Shown: positions 7,091-14,972, counted from the stretch's first letter. The stretch is 16,122 nt of DNA from Parcubacteria group bacterium (GCA_002724975.1 PBQF01000044.1:1-16122), one strand, 5' to 3'. Notes: generated by a model not told the origin, from the letters alone. Translations and numbers: made by a program.

Positions 7091-7984
7091 GTGGATGGTA
7101 CATTGTTGTTTCAACTTTTTGTAAACGGTCTCTCCATTGGTGCTATTTACATTTTATTGGTTTTCGGGCTGCAATTAATTATTCGAACAACGGGTATTGT
7201 CAACTTTGCCCATGGAGAGATGTATGTCTTTGGCGCTTACACTTTTTGGTTCACTTATTCGGTTCTCGATCTACATCTTGGGTTTGCAGTCATTTTAACA
7301 GTCATCGTCATGGCGATAATCTCGGGGGTGGTCTATCGAGCGGTCTTCCATTATGTCCAAGCCCGTTTCAAAGCCGATACCCCTCTTTCGGATAAAGCAC
7401 TGATGAGTGCCATGGCGTCTATCGGACTGATGATGGTTCTCTCAAGGATAATCGTACTCTATTTTGGAACAGACCAGAAAGGGATTCCGTCATTTCTTCC
7501 ACAAGTTTTCGTCTTCAGCGGAATTAGACTGCCTGCCGAAAGATTGTCAATTATCCTGATCGCCGTTTTGATTGCAGGAATCCTTTCGTTTTTCTTCTTT
7601 GGGACGAAGCTGGGAAAAGCTATGAGAGCCGTCAGCACCGACTCTTTAGCGAGTAAACTGATGGGGATTAACAGTGACCGAATTTTTATTGCCAGTTTCG
7701 CCCTTGGCTCAATTCTGGCTGGCGTTGCCGGGTTGTTAATTGCTCCGGTTTTTGCACTGGACCCAGCAATGGGAACCGAGATTATCTTTATGGCTATGCT
7801 GGTTATGGTGTTTGGTGGCATTAACAGCTACAAAGGGGCAGTTTATGCTGGTATAACCGTGGGATTAGCAGAAAGTTTCGGTTATTATTTCATAGGTATC
7901 ATCTCCCATGTTCTGCTGTTCGTCATGGTAATGGTTTTTTTAATTTTTAGACCTGGAGGTTTTTTCGGTGAAGCCTTGGAATAA
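7091..7984 (+). CDS. livH: ABC transporter inner-membrane permease, LivH type
   Basis: A 297-residue hydrophobic membrane protein with about eight predicted transmembrane segments. The LivH family signature is clear: GLSIGAIYILLVFGLQLI near the N-terminus, then NFAHGEM at residues 38-44. The cytoplasmic coupling loop GKAMRAVSTDSLASKLMGIN (about 175-194) contacts the ATPases. The start is GTG at 7091 with a modest GGGG ribosome binding site seven bases upstream. The gene overlaps the start of livM by 17 bases, so the two are translationally coupled. It pairs with LivM as the channel for the substrate delivered by the binding protein. The gene name denotes the family only; leucine transport is not implied. 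Confidence 0.92.
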   Translation: MDGTLLFQLFVNGLSIGAIYILLVFGLQLIIRTTGIVNFAHGEMYVFGAYTFWFTYSVLDLHLGFAVILTVIVMAIISGVVYRAVFHYVQARFKADTPLSDKALMSAMASIGLMMVLSRIIVLYFGTDQKGIPSFLPQVFVFSGIRLPAERLSIILIAVLIAGILSFFFFGTKLGKAMRAVSTDSLASKLMGINSDRIFIASFALGSILAGVAGLLIAPVFALDPAMGTEIIFMAMLVMVFGGINSYKGAVYAGITVGLAESFGYYFIGIISHVLLFVMVMVFLIFRPGGFFGEALE

Positions 7985-8972
7985 TGGAAAAAACAATGCA
8001 AAAAATCGGGTTCCGTTGCTCATTTTTGTAGCGTTCCTGTTTTTGCTACCACTTTTTTTGAAAAACCCCTATTACCAACATCTTTTTATAATGACTTATG
8101 TTGCTGCCGGCCTGGGGATGAGTTTTAACATGGTATACAGTACGAGACTTATAACCTTGGGCGCTGCCGCTTTTTATGCTATAGGTGCCTATTCATCAAC
8201 ACTCTTGACGATCAAGCTTAACCTGAGTTTTTGGTTGGCATTACCACTGGCAACAGTCATTGCCGGTATCGTCGCCTTTGTTGTTGGAGTCATTATTATT
8301 CGAACTGGAACGCTTACATTTGTTATTATGACCCTTCTTTTCTGCCTGATAATCTATCAACTGGTAGGCTCAATAAGTTGGTTAGGGGGTTGGGGGGGCT
8401 TTATCAATATTCCACGACCCAATCCTATTTCAATTCCATACATAGGGGAAATCAGTTTTCAATCACGTGTCCCCTTTTATTATTTAGGTCTTTGTCTCAT
8501 ATTGTTGGTTGCCCTGATTTATCAAAGCCTATATTCCTCTCGAATAGGAAGGGCATGGAAGGCGATCAAACAGAGCGAAAGGGTAGCTGCATCGATGGGT
8601 ATTAACGTATTCTGGTATAAGACCTTATGCTTTGTTGTTGCCTCATCCGCATCAGGGGCTCTGGGCAGTTTTTATGCCCATTATTACCAGATAGTCATAC
8701 CGGATATGTTTACAGGTTTTATCTCAATTTATATCCAGATTTATTCCGCATTGGGCGGGCTTGAGTACTATATTCTGGGACCTGCTGTGGGGGCTGCAAT
8801 CATGATATTTGTCCCTGAATTGCTGAATATTGCCCAAGACATCCAACCTATTATTTTCGGATCCATGTTAGTGATCATTATCGTCTTTTTCCCGGGTGGA
8901 ATTATTGGCAGTCTGAAAAAATTAAACCAAAAAAAAAATCGGAAAAAAAACGAGATCCGAAGAAAATGTTGA
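7968..8972 (+). CDS. livM: ABC transporter inner-membrane permease, LivM type
   Basis: A 334-residue hydrophobic protein with multiple membrane segments and the LivM pattern: an N-terminal membrane anchor, AAGLGMSFNMVYSTRLITLGAAAFYAIGAY in the first third, and the coupling loop RIGRAWKAIKQSERVAASMGIN at about 192-213. The extended C-terminus ends FFPGGIIGSLKKL followed by a very basic tail. The start is GTG at 7968, supported by TGGAGGT at 7954-7960 inside livH. The 17-base overlap with livH implies coupled translation and a LivHM heterodimer in the inner membrane. The tail includes an A-rich, lysine/asparagine-coding stretch near 8930-8960 that could be slippage-prone, but the frame is intact. 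Confidence 0.92.
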   Translation: MKPWNNGKNNAKNRVPLLIFVAFLFLLPLFLKNPYYQHLFIMTYVAAGLGMSFNMVYSTRLITLGAAAFYAIGAYSSTLLTIKLNLSFWLALPLATVIAGIVAFVVGVIIIRTGTLTFVIMTLLFCLIIYQLVGSISWLGGWGGFINIPRPNPISIPYIGEISFQSRVPFYYLGLCLILLVALIYQSLYSSRIGRAWKAIKQSERVAASMGINVFWYKTLCFVVASSASGALGSFYAHYYQIVIPDMFTGFISIYIQIYSALGGLEYYILGPAVGAAIMIFVPELLNIAQDIQPIIFGSMLVIIIVFFPGGIIGSLKKLNQKKNRKKNEIRRKC

Positions 8973-9008
8973 GGCAATCAGTGATCATTAAAAACGGCAG
9001 AAACACGA

Positions 9009-9143
9009 GTGAATAAAGAATTCAAAAAAGCGACAGAAAAAGGTGCGATTGAACTGTATGATAACAGAAAATCCTGCCGTTAGCGGTTAATCCGGAGAGA
9101 ACTTTCATGAGAGAACAAGGTGAGAAAAGAACTCTTTTTCTCA
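9009..9143 (+). promoter_or_regulatory. non-coding spacer in the liv operon with inverted repeats before livG
   Basis: LivM and livG are usually tightly packed, but here 189 bases separate them (8973-9161). AACGGCAG (8993-9000) pairs with CTGCCGTT (9074-9081). A second perfect 8-bp hairpin TGAGAAAA (9121-9128) / TTTTCTCA (9136-9143) ends three bases before the livG ribosome binding region (AAAGGGGGGA, about 9147-9156). A 24-codon frame (9009-9083, GTG start, no ribosome binding site) reads VNKEFKKATEKGAIELYDNRKSCR and is probably chance or a remnant. The hairpin could tune livG translation. Confidence 0.35.
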
Positions 9144-9161
9144 GGGAAAGGGGGGAACTGA

Positions 9162-9935
9162 ATGGCAATACTGGAAGTCAGAGACTTGAAAAAGAAATTT
9201 GGGGGTTTAGTTGCTCTGGACGGATTGGATCTAGACGCCTATGACTCCGAAATTCTGGGAATAATCGGCCCCAATGGAGCTGGAAAAACAACCCTCTTCA
9301 ATGTAATTTCCGGATTTTACAAACCCACTGTGGGCAAGATCAGTTTTCAGGGCGAGGTGATTTCAGGGTTAAGACCGGATCAGATTGCAGGAAAAGGTAT
9401 AGGAAGAACCTTTCAAGATCTCTCTTTATGTATGCAGTCAACGGTTTTTGAAAATGTATTTACCGCCTTCCACAAAAGCTATTCGACAGGTCTATGGAGT
9501 GCTTTCTTTCACACCAAGGCGGTTGCTGAGGAAGAAAAGACCCTGAAGAAAAAGGCCATGGAAATCATAGACTTCATGGGGTTGACTGTACACAAAGATA
9601 AACTGGCAGCAAATTTGTCCAGTGGTTTCAAAAAAGCTCTCAGTTTGAGCGTCGCTTTTGCGACAAATCCTAAACTTCTGCTGCTCGATGAACCGGCTAC
9701 CACTCTCTCTCCCGACAAGGTCGAAATGATAATGAATCTGGTCCTTCGGGTAAGGGAGACAGGCACAACCGTGGTAATCATTGAACACAGCATGAAAGCA
9801 ATTATGGAATACTGTGACAGGATTGTCGTTATTGCGAATGGGAAAAAGTTGGCTGAGGGAAAAGCCAAGGAAATAAGCGAAAATAAGGAGGTTGTTGAAG
9901 CATACCTGGGAGAGGTGGAGGAAAATGTTTCTTAG
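9162..9935 (+). CDS. livG: ABC transporter ATP-binding protein, LivG type, with divergent signature motif
   Basis: A 257-residue cytoplasmic ATPase, normal for LivG. The Walker A motif GPNGAGKTT is at 36-44 and the Q-loop region GRTFQDLSLC follows. Walker B LLLLDEP is at 172-178, and the switch histidine lies in IIEHSM. The family usually has LSYGQQR or similar as signature and AGLNP as D-loop. Here they read LSSGFKK (152-158) and TTLSP. The serine and glycine of the signature remain, but the QQR part is gone, so one ATP site may be weak. The C-terminus AEGKAKEISENKEVVEAYLG is the usual LivG end. It overlaps livF by 11 bases and the two proteins form the ATPase heterodimer. Confidence 0.92.
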   Translation: MAILEVRDLKKKFGGLVALDGLDLDAYDSEILGIIGPNGAGKTTLFNVISGFYKPTVGKISFQGEVISGLRPDQIAGKGIGRTFQDLSLCMQSTVFENVFTAFHKSYSTGLWSAFFHTKAVAEEEKTLKKKAMEIIDFMGLTVHKDKLAANLSSGFKKALSLSVAFATNPKLLLLDEPATTLSPDKVEMIMNLVLRVRETGTTVVIIEHSMKAIMEYCDRIVVIANGKKLAEGKAKEISENKEVVEAYLGEVEENVS

Positions 9936-10632
9936 CATAAAAAATCTGCATGTGAATTACGAGTCACTTGAAGTGCTTAAAGGTGTTTCTTTGGATATTG
10001 AAAAAGGAGATATCAATGTTCTTTTAGGTGCTAACGGTTCCGGTAAGAGTACGATGTTTAAGGCTATCTCGGGTATTTTGCGGCCTGCTAAAGGAGAGAT
10101 TTTCTTTCAAGATACCAAAATCAATAAATTGCAGGCTCATGCCATCGTCAAAAAGGGTATCGCTCAGGCCCCTGAAGGTAAAAGACTGTTTATTGATATG
10201 ACAGTTGAGGAAAATCTCGAAATGGGAGCTTATCTACGCACTGACAAGCGTGAAATTGAAGCTGACCGGGAAGATATCATGGACCGATTTCCTGTTTTAA
10301 GAAAGAAACTAAAGGTAATCAGCGGTAATCTCAGTGGTGGTGAGCAGCAGATGTTGGTCATCGCTCGGTCGCTCATGTCAAAACCACAACTTCTGCTCCT
10401 GGATGAACCTGCCCAGGGATTATCTCCAGTTCTTGTGGATGAAGTGGCAGATATCATTACCGGTATTAATCAGAGTGGAATTACCATTATTCTAATCGAG
10501 CACAATCTTCGTTTGGGGCTGGGGCTCGCTCACTGGGTATTTGTACTCGAAAGTGGTGTGATTGCCACCAAAGCTAAAGGCACCGATATGTCTGAGGTGG
10601 AATATGCAAAAAAAATCTATCTTGGGGGATAA
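9925..10632 (+). CDS. livF: ABC transporter ATP-binding protein, LivF type
   Basis: A 235-residue cytoplasmic ATPase, the usual LivF length. The start is the ATG at 9925, preceded by GGTGGAGG at 9914-9921 and giving the family start MFLSIKNLHVNY. An in-frame TTG at 9892 would add eleven residues inside livG. Walker A GANGSGKST is at 35-43, the LivF-typical PEGKRLF.DMTVEENLEMGAY block follows, then a canonical signature NLSGGEQQ (135-142), Walker B LLLLDEP at 156-162 and AQGLSP. The motifs are all intact, in contrast with the divergent LivG partner. It completes the importer. The ABC genes end here, 146 bases before the SDR gene. Confidence 0.93.
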   Translation: MFLSIKNLHVNYESLEVLKGVSLDIEKGDINVLLGANGSGKSTMFKAISGILRPAKGEIFFQDTKINKLQAHAIVKKGIAQAPEGKRLFIDMTVEENLEMGAYLRTDKREIEADREDIMDRFPVLRKKLKVISGNLSGGEQQMLVIARSLMSKPQLLLLDEPAQGLSPVLVDEVADIITGINQSGITIILIEHNLRLGLGLAHWVFVLESGVIATKAKGTDMSEVEYAKKIYLGG

Positions 10633-10778
10633 AAGACAGGTGCCTCTTCGGTATAACGACCATCACTCTGAAATTATGGTGAATGGTTACAGTAAGATAT
10701 GTCTCAAATTGCTTCACGATTTGCAATATTTTGTAATAACGCCCCAGATACGAAGATGGTGAATAAAGAGGTGTACCA

Positions 10779-11600
10779 ATGGATTTATCAGCATACGGAC
10801 TTGAGAATAAAGTAGCCATTGTTACCGGAGGTGGGGCAGGCATTGGAAAGGGAATAGCGCTGGAATTAGTGAAAGCTGGGGCCGTGGTGGCTATCGCTGA
10901 AATAGATTCGGACCTGTTGGATTCTACCGTCAACGAAATAAAGACAATGGGAGGAAGAGCTTATGGATTTGCCGGTGACATGCAGGAACCTGAACAAGTA
11001 GAAAGTTTGATGGAACAGACAGCACGAGAATTCGGATCAATAGATGTGCTCGTCAATAATGTGGGTGGTTTGCCCGGCATTGAGAGAAAAATCCCATTCT
11101 GGGAAATGGATGAAGAGTTGTGGGATAGAGTTCTCAGACTTAACACTAAACCGCTTTTTTTATGTAGTAAAACTATTGCTAAATTCATGATTGAACAAAA
11201 AAAGGGCGGTAGCATAATAAATATCACATCGATCGTAGGGCTTGTTCCACCTTCATCACTTTGTGCAACTTATGGTTTTGTAAAAGCAGGCATAGTAAAT
11301 TTCACAACAACAGCCGCAACCGATCTGGGGCAGTATGGGATTCGAGTAAATGCGATTGCCCCCGGACGGGTTGAGACCCCGATGACAGATCGCCTGTATC
11401 AAGATCATCCATGGGTCAGAGAACCGCAAATCAAAATCATCCCCTTAGGACGTCTTGGAAAGCCTGATGATATTGGTAAGGCGGCTGTTTTTCTCGCTTC
11501 TGATGCTTCAGAATATATTTCTGGCCATACTATCCTCGTAAGCGGGGGACTGACTCATCTTTATACACCAAAGGCCAATAAGGTAAATCCGGAAGCCTAG
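10779..11600 (+). CDS. short-chain dehydrogenase/reductase (classical SDR)
   Basis: A 273-residue cytoplasmic NAD(P)-dependent oxidoreductase. The cofactor motif TGGGAGIG is at 16-23. Acidic residues at the end of the second strand (AEID) favour NAD(H). An NNVGG segment replaces the usual NNAG. The catalytic residues are Ser151, Tyr165 and Lys169 (YGFVK). PGRVETPM and the C-terminal DASEYISGHTILVSGG block are standard for 3-oxoacyl-reductase or glucose-dehydrogenase-like SDRs. The start is supported by AAGAGGTG at 10766-10773. It lies between the importer and the class III aminotransferase (41 bases apart) and probably oxidises a hydroxyl intermediate of the same pathway or reduces a ketone. 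The substrate cannot be inferred from sequence. Confidence 0.9.
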   Translation: MDLSAYGLENKVAIVTGGGAGIGKGIALELVKAGAVVAIAEIDSDLLDSTVNEIKTMGGRAYGFAGDMQEPEQVESLMEQTAREFGSIDVLVNNVGGLPGIERKIPFWEMDEELWDRVLRLNTKPLFLCSKTIAKFMIEQKKGGSIINITSIVGLVPPSSLCATYGFVKAGIVNFTTTAATDLGQYGIRVNAIAPGRVETPMTDRLYQDHPWVREPQIKIIPLGRLGKPDDIGKAAVFLASDASEYISGHTILVSGGLTHLYTPKANKVNPEA

Positions 11601-11641
11601 CAATAACAATAATAGGAAGTTAAAAAAAAAGGAATCCAACT

Positions 11642-12979
11642 ATGAATCCAGAAAAAGAAAAAGAGGATGTTTGTATTGATGAATATAAAAAGTCTCATCA
11701 AAACTCCTTGAAATTGCATGATCAGGCACTCTCTTTATTTTCCGGCAACGGCTCAACTCATATATCACGCATCCTTAAACCCAACAGACCCTACATTACA
11801 CATGCAAGCGGGTCAAAAAAATGGGATATAGATAAGAATGAATATATAGATTATGTTATGAGCCACGGCGCCCTCATTCTGGGACACGGCCATCCGGATG
11901 TGGTTCAAGCAGTGAAGGATCAAGTAGATCGAGGAGTACATTATGGTGAAAACCACGAACTTGAGATACAGTGGGCCCAACTGATTCAGGAAATGATGCC
12001 ATCTGCTGAACGGGTTGAATTCTTTCCTTGTGGCAACGAAGCTAATATGATGGCTATCAGGCTTGGAAGGATCTTTACCCAGAAGAGTAAAATTCTTAGA
12101 CTAGAGCATCAATTCCATGGATGGGGTGATGAGCTTATGCCACCGACTACACCCGGCATACCTCAGCAACAACACGTAACCATAATTCCTCCTGGAAATA
12201 TCAAGAAAGTGGAGGAAGAACTATCCAAAGGGGAATATGCTGTTCTCATGACCGAAGCAGGGGGTGCCTTTATGGGAGGTAAGATACCCATGGAGCCTGA
12301 ATTTGTTCGAGAACTCTCTGTATTGACGCAGAAATACGGGACTATCTGGATTCTGGATGAGGTTGTTACATGTTTTCGAGACGCACCAGGTGGATGGCAA
12401 TCGGTTGTTGGAGTGAAACCGGATCTAACTATTCTGGGAAAATGTTTGGGAGGTGGTCTGGGCGCCGGAGCAATCATTGGTCGAGCAGATATCATGGCAG
12501 CTTTTAGCCCTGATTCACCAGTCGACCGGCGAATTCCGCATAGTGGGACCTGGAATGCCAATCCTCTGACGGCTTCTGCTGCAGTTGCAGCCTGCAAATT
12601 ATATCGGGATGCGGAAATACAAAAAAAAGCAAATCAGATCGCTGCCTTGCTTCGAAAGAAAGGAAATAGGATTTTAGTGAATAAGGGTATTAGTGGAGCT
12701 TTTTATGGACGATCAATCGTTCATCTATACCTGGGGTCAAGGGATTTTGAACCTGAAGATGATAGTTTGCCACCGACAAAGGACCCAGGCAAACTCTTAA
12801 ATCCAAAGAATACACCCACCTTCCAGCGCCTCTGTATTCATTTGCTTCAAAGAGGTATTGCGAATATGAATGGCTGGGTTTTTGTCCTCTCGGCTGTACA
12901 TTCCGAGGAAGATATTCATAAAACAGTAGAGGCTTTTACAAGCTCTATTGACGCAATGTCAGCTGAGGGTTGGTTTTAG
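11642..12979 (+). CDS. class III PLP-dependent aminotransferase, glutamate-1-semialdehyde aminomutase-like
   Basis: A 445-residue cytoplasmic PLP enzyme of fold type I, with an N-terminal GSTHISR and a GHGHPDVVQAV segment typical of HemL-like proteins. ILDEV holds the PLP-ring Asp239, and the Schiff-base lysine is Lys267 in ILGKCLGGGLGAGAI. GTWNANPLTASAA follows. The spacing matches GSA aminomutase (Lys265 in E. coli), but the location in a catabolic cluster and the longer C-terminal region (about 350-400, rich in Pro/Asp) argue against haem synthesis. It probably transaminates or isomerises an amino group of the imported compound or a product of the opine dehydrogenase step. The ribosome binding site is AAAGGA at about 11629. 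A strong hairpin follows the stop, suggesting the cluster ends here. Confidence 0.9.
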   Translation: MNPEKEKEDVCIDEYKKSHQNSLKLHDQALSLFSGNGSTHISRILKPNRPYITHASGSKKWDIDKNEYIDYVMSHGALILGHGHPDVVQAVKDQVDRGVHYGENHELEIQWAQLIQEMMPSAERVEFFPCGNEANMMAIRLGRIFTQKSKILRLEHQFHGWGDELMPPTTPGIPQQQHVTIIPPGNIKKVEEELSKGEYAVLMTEAGGAFMGGKIPMEPEFVRELSVLTQKYGTIWILDEVVTCFRDAPGGWQSVVGVKPDLTILGKCLGGGLGAGAIIGRADIMAAFSPDSPVDRRIPHSGTWNANPLTASAAVAACKLYRDAEIQKKANQIAALLRKKGNRILVNKGISGAFYGRSIVHLYLGSRDFEPEDDSLPPTKDPGKLLNPKNTPTFQRLCIHLLQRGIANMNGWVFVLSAVHSEEDIHKTVEAFTSSIDAMSAEGWF

Positions 12980-12980
12980 G

Positions 12981-13022
12981 TAAATCAGTTGACATGATAC
13001 TTGTATTGTGTCAACTGATTTA
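12981..13022 (+). terminator. strong hairpin at the end of the cluster, probable terminator
   Basis: A perfect 14-bp inverted repeat (12981-12994 with 13009-13022, core TCAGTTGACA/TGTCAACTGA) begins two bases after the stop codon. It extends inward by five further pairs, including two G-T wobbles, to a CTTG loop. Only a short T-poor tail (TTACAAC) follows, so termination may be partly factor-dependent. A 7-T run occurs later, at about 13047-13053. No other hairpin in the window is as long. Confidence 0.65.
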
Positions 13023-13060
13023 TTACAACTCTGAACAGTTACATTGTTTTTTTATCTGTG

Positions 13061-13123
13061 TGGAGGGGATGCACATCCCACCAGGGAGTTCAATATCAGC
13101 CTCATAATTTGATATAAGATCAA
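13061..13123. promoter_or_regulatory. putative control region of the HisC-like gene
   Basis: Between the terminator and the ATG at 13155 lies a GC-rich hairpin GGGAT-GCAC-ATCCC (13066-13079), flanked by TGG (13061-13063) and CCA (13081-13083). Further on, TTGAT-N5-ATCAA (13109-13123) overlaps a -10-like TATAAG. A promoter here is plausible because the preceding gene ends in a terminator-like hairpin. No good -35 box is seen. Confidence 0.3.
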
Positions 13124-13154
13124 TTAAGAAATAAAGGACCAAACAGAAGGACAA

Positions 13155-14249
13155 ATGAAAATAAAGAAACATCTACTGGATTTAAAATCGGAATCCTATG
13201 AAAAAGACGTATTTGCAGAGGGTATGTTCACTGATTGCGCATTGGGGAGAAATAATTTTGGAGTATCAGATCGATTACAAGAGTTATTAAAAAACTATGA
13301 TGATTCTAGATTCTGGGATTCTCCAGATATCAGCTATTCTGATTTAAAAAGAGAGCTTTGCAGTTTTTGGATCAACCAGGCTGAATTGAAAGCAGAAAAC
13401 ATCAAAGTTGAGAATGGATCAAGGTTCGTTCAAGAAAGGTTTAATAAGATATTTATCAGTGAAGGCGTGAAAGTATTAGGATACGCCCCTCAATATACGG
13501 GATATGTGATGGTTGTGCTGGTAATGGGCGGACATTTCACAAACATAAAATTAAATTTGGAGGAAGGATACAAATTCAATATTGATCATTTTCTTCCTGA
13601 AATCAATTCTGACTTCACAATTGTCTTTATTGATAATCCGAACAATCCAACGGGACAAATCATCGATCTAAGAGATATTGAGGAGATTGTAAAACAAGCC
13701 GATAGAAAAGATTGTGTGGTTATGGTTGATGAGGCTTATGGCGATTTTCTAAACAAAGAAGATTCAGCAATTGGATTGATAAATAAATATAACAATCTAA
13801 TTGTAACACGTACTTTTTCAAAAGGGTACGGGATGGGCAAAACCAAGGTCGGTTATGGAGTCATGTCTTCCAAACTTGGAGAGTACTATGACAAGGTGAG
13901 CCTCGGAGTTCCTGGTAGTGTTTCTGATTTAGGTGCCAAACTATCCAGGGAGTCGCTAAAGGATCAGGATTTCATCAAGAAATACAGGGATTGGGTTAAA
14001 AAGAATAAAAGTAAGTGTTTGCAGGGTCTTAATGAGATGGGCTATTTAATCGCAGAGACGTATGAGTATTGTCCAATATTTGTCATGGGGCATAAAGATC
14101 CAGAAGTAGATCTTCGCCGGGAGTTAATAGCTAAAAATATTTTAAGTGTATCCGGGAGCCATTTCAGAAACCTTGGCAAGAACTATGTAAGGATAAACCT
14201 GCCTGAGAATCCAATAGAAATACTGGATAAGCTCGCAGTTCTCAAGTAA
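13155..14249 (+). CDS. class I/II PLP-dependent aminotransferase, histidinol-phosphate-aminotransferase-like
   Basis: A 364-residue cytoplasmic fold-type I PLP enzyme close to HisC in length and motifs. DNPNNPTGQ is at 160-168 (PLP-binding Asn). VDEAYGDF holds Asp192 and Tyr195. The Schiff-base lysine is Lys223 in TRTFSKGYGMGKTKVGYGV, and the carboxylate-binding arginine is Arg346 in NYVRINLP. The tyrosine of the PQYTGY segment probably contributes to the active site. The start is supported by AGAAGGAC at about 13145-13152. No other histidine-pathway gene is nearby, so a different amino acid or amino-phosphonate type substrate is possible. It looks more AT-rich, with more lysine and asparagine, than the genes to its left. 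It has its own upstream region and may be a separate unit rather than part of the opine/liv cluster. Confidence 0.85.
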   Translation: MKIKKHLLDLKSESYEKDVFAEGMFTDCALGRNNFGVSDRLQELLKNYDDSRFWDSPDISYSDLKRELCSFWINQAELKAENIKVENGSRFVQERFNKIFISEGVKVLGYAPQYTGYVMVVLVMGGHFTNIKLNLEEGYKFNIDHFLPEINSDFTIVFIDNPNNPTGQIIDLRDIEEIVKQADRKDCVVMVDEAYGDFLNKEDSAIGLINKYNNLIVTRTFSKGYGMGKTKVGYGVMSSKLGEYYDKVSLGVPGSVSDLGAKLSRESLKDQDFIKKYRDWVKKNKSKCLQGLNEMGYLIAETYEYCPIFVMGHKDPEVDLRRELIAKNILSVSGSHFRNLGKNYVRINLPENPIEILDKLAVLK

Positions 14250-14651
14250 AATTGGTACCCGTTTGCAGAAAGTTAATAAATTACCTGATTAGGTCCTATT
14301 TGCAGTCATAATCCAGCTGTAGTGTCTGCAACACTTTATTTTCGAGTCTTTTTCTAAATCAGAGCCCAGGGAATGTTTTGGTTCGTGGGAAGTTAAGCAA
14401 TAGCGTTGAATTTCGAGCCGGCGTAGCAAGAACACGAGCCTAAATAATCCCAGGGCGAATTTGGTGCAATAATCCCTAAAAGTAACTGTGGTTGATACCT
14501 AATCAAAATATATTAACAATGAAGGAATTTCGGATCGTTTTTTTGGCAGAGTCAGTGGTCTCTGACCCCGTTAATAAGATCTGTTTTTTTGAGTCACAAA
14601 CACCTGTGAAACAGGTGGTGAAGCTCTTTAATTTAAAGCAAGGAGAATAAA
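14250..14651. other. 402-base non-coding stretch with short repeats, possible mobile-element or gene relic
   Basis: No intact gene is present. CCCAGGG occurs at 14365-14371 and 14449-14455. CGAGCC occurs at 14414-14419 and 14435-14440, 21 bases apart. The part around 14375-14475 is more GC-rich than its surroundings and contains many short stop-bounded frames. GTCAG-TGGTCT-CTGAC (14551-14566) is a small hairpin followed after 19 bases by a T-run. CACCTG-TGAAA-CAGGTG (14601-14617) is a perfect palindrome 35 bases before the cupin start and may be its operator. No transposase fragment is recognised. Confidence 0.4.
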
Positions 14652-14972
14652 ATGGCTTTTTTTGAATTAGAACAAATCGAGAGAAAAGCACTTTTTCCCA
14701 ATTCTGAGGTAAGGTTTATTCATACCGAGAATATGACTATTGCTTATTGGGATGTTTTGGAGGGTGCTGTTATTCCTGATCATAAACACCCACACGAACA
14801 ATTTACCAACGTTCTTGAGGGAGAGATGGAGGTGACTATAGATGGTGAAACACAAGTTATTGGTCCTGGCCAAGTCGCTTTTTACCCTGCAAATGCTCCG
14901 CATTCTGCAATAGCAAAAGTAAAAAGCAGAGTCATGGATGTTTTCTCTCCTGCAAGGGATGATTATAAGTAG
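14652..14972 (+). CDS. small single-domain cupin protein
   Basis: A 106-residue beta-barrel protein of the RmlC-like cupin fold, presumed cytoplasmic. The first cupin motif runs from Gly38 through His44-Lys-His46 to Gln50, with VLEGEMEV after it. The second motif is GPGQVAFYPANAPH with His84. The expected metal ligands are thus His44, His46, Gln50 (a common substitute for Glu) and His84. Possible roles are a metal-dependent dioxygenase, isomerase or ligand sensor; sequence alone does not decide. AAGGAG at 14640-14645 is a strong ribosome binding site. The EthD-like gene follows after 172 bases, which suggests a small module. The palindrome at 14601-14617 may regulate it. Confidence 0.82.
   Translation: MAFFELEQIERKALFPNSEVRFIHTENMTIAYWDVLEGAVIPDHKHPHEQFTNVLEGEMEVTIDGETQVIGPGQVAFYPANAPHSAIAKVKSRVMDVFSPARDDYK

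Noticed and set aside
9892..9924. Upstream TTG start for livF
   Set aside because: LivF proteins begin at the MFLSIKNLHV position, and GGTGGAGG precedes the ATG at 9925.
14250..14651. CRISPR array or transfer RNA in the repeat-rich gap
   Set aside because: Repeats are only 6-7 bases and occur twice, with no regular spacing and no cloverleaf.
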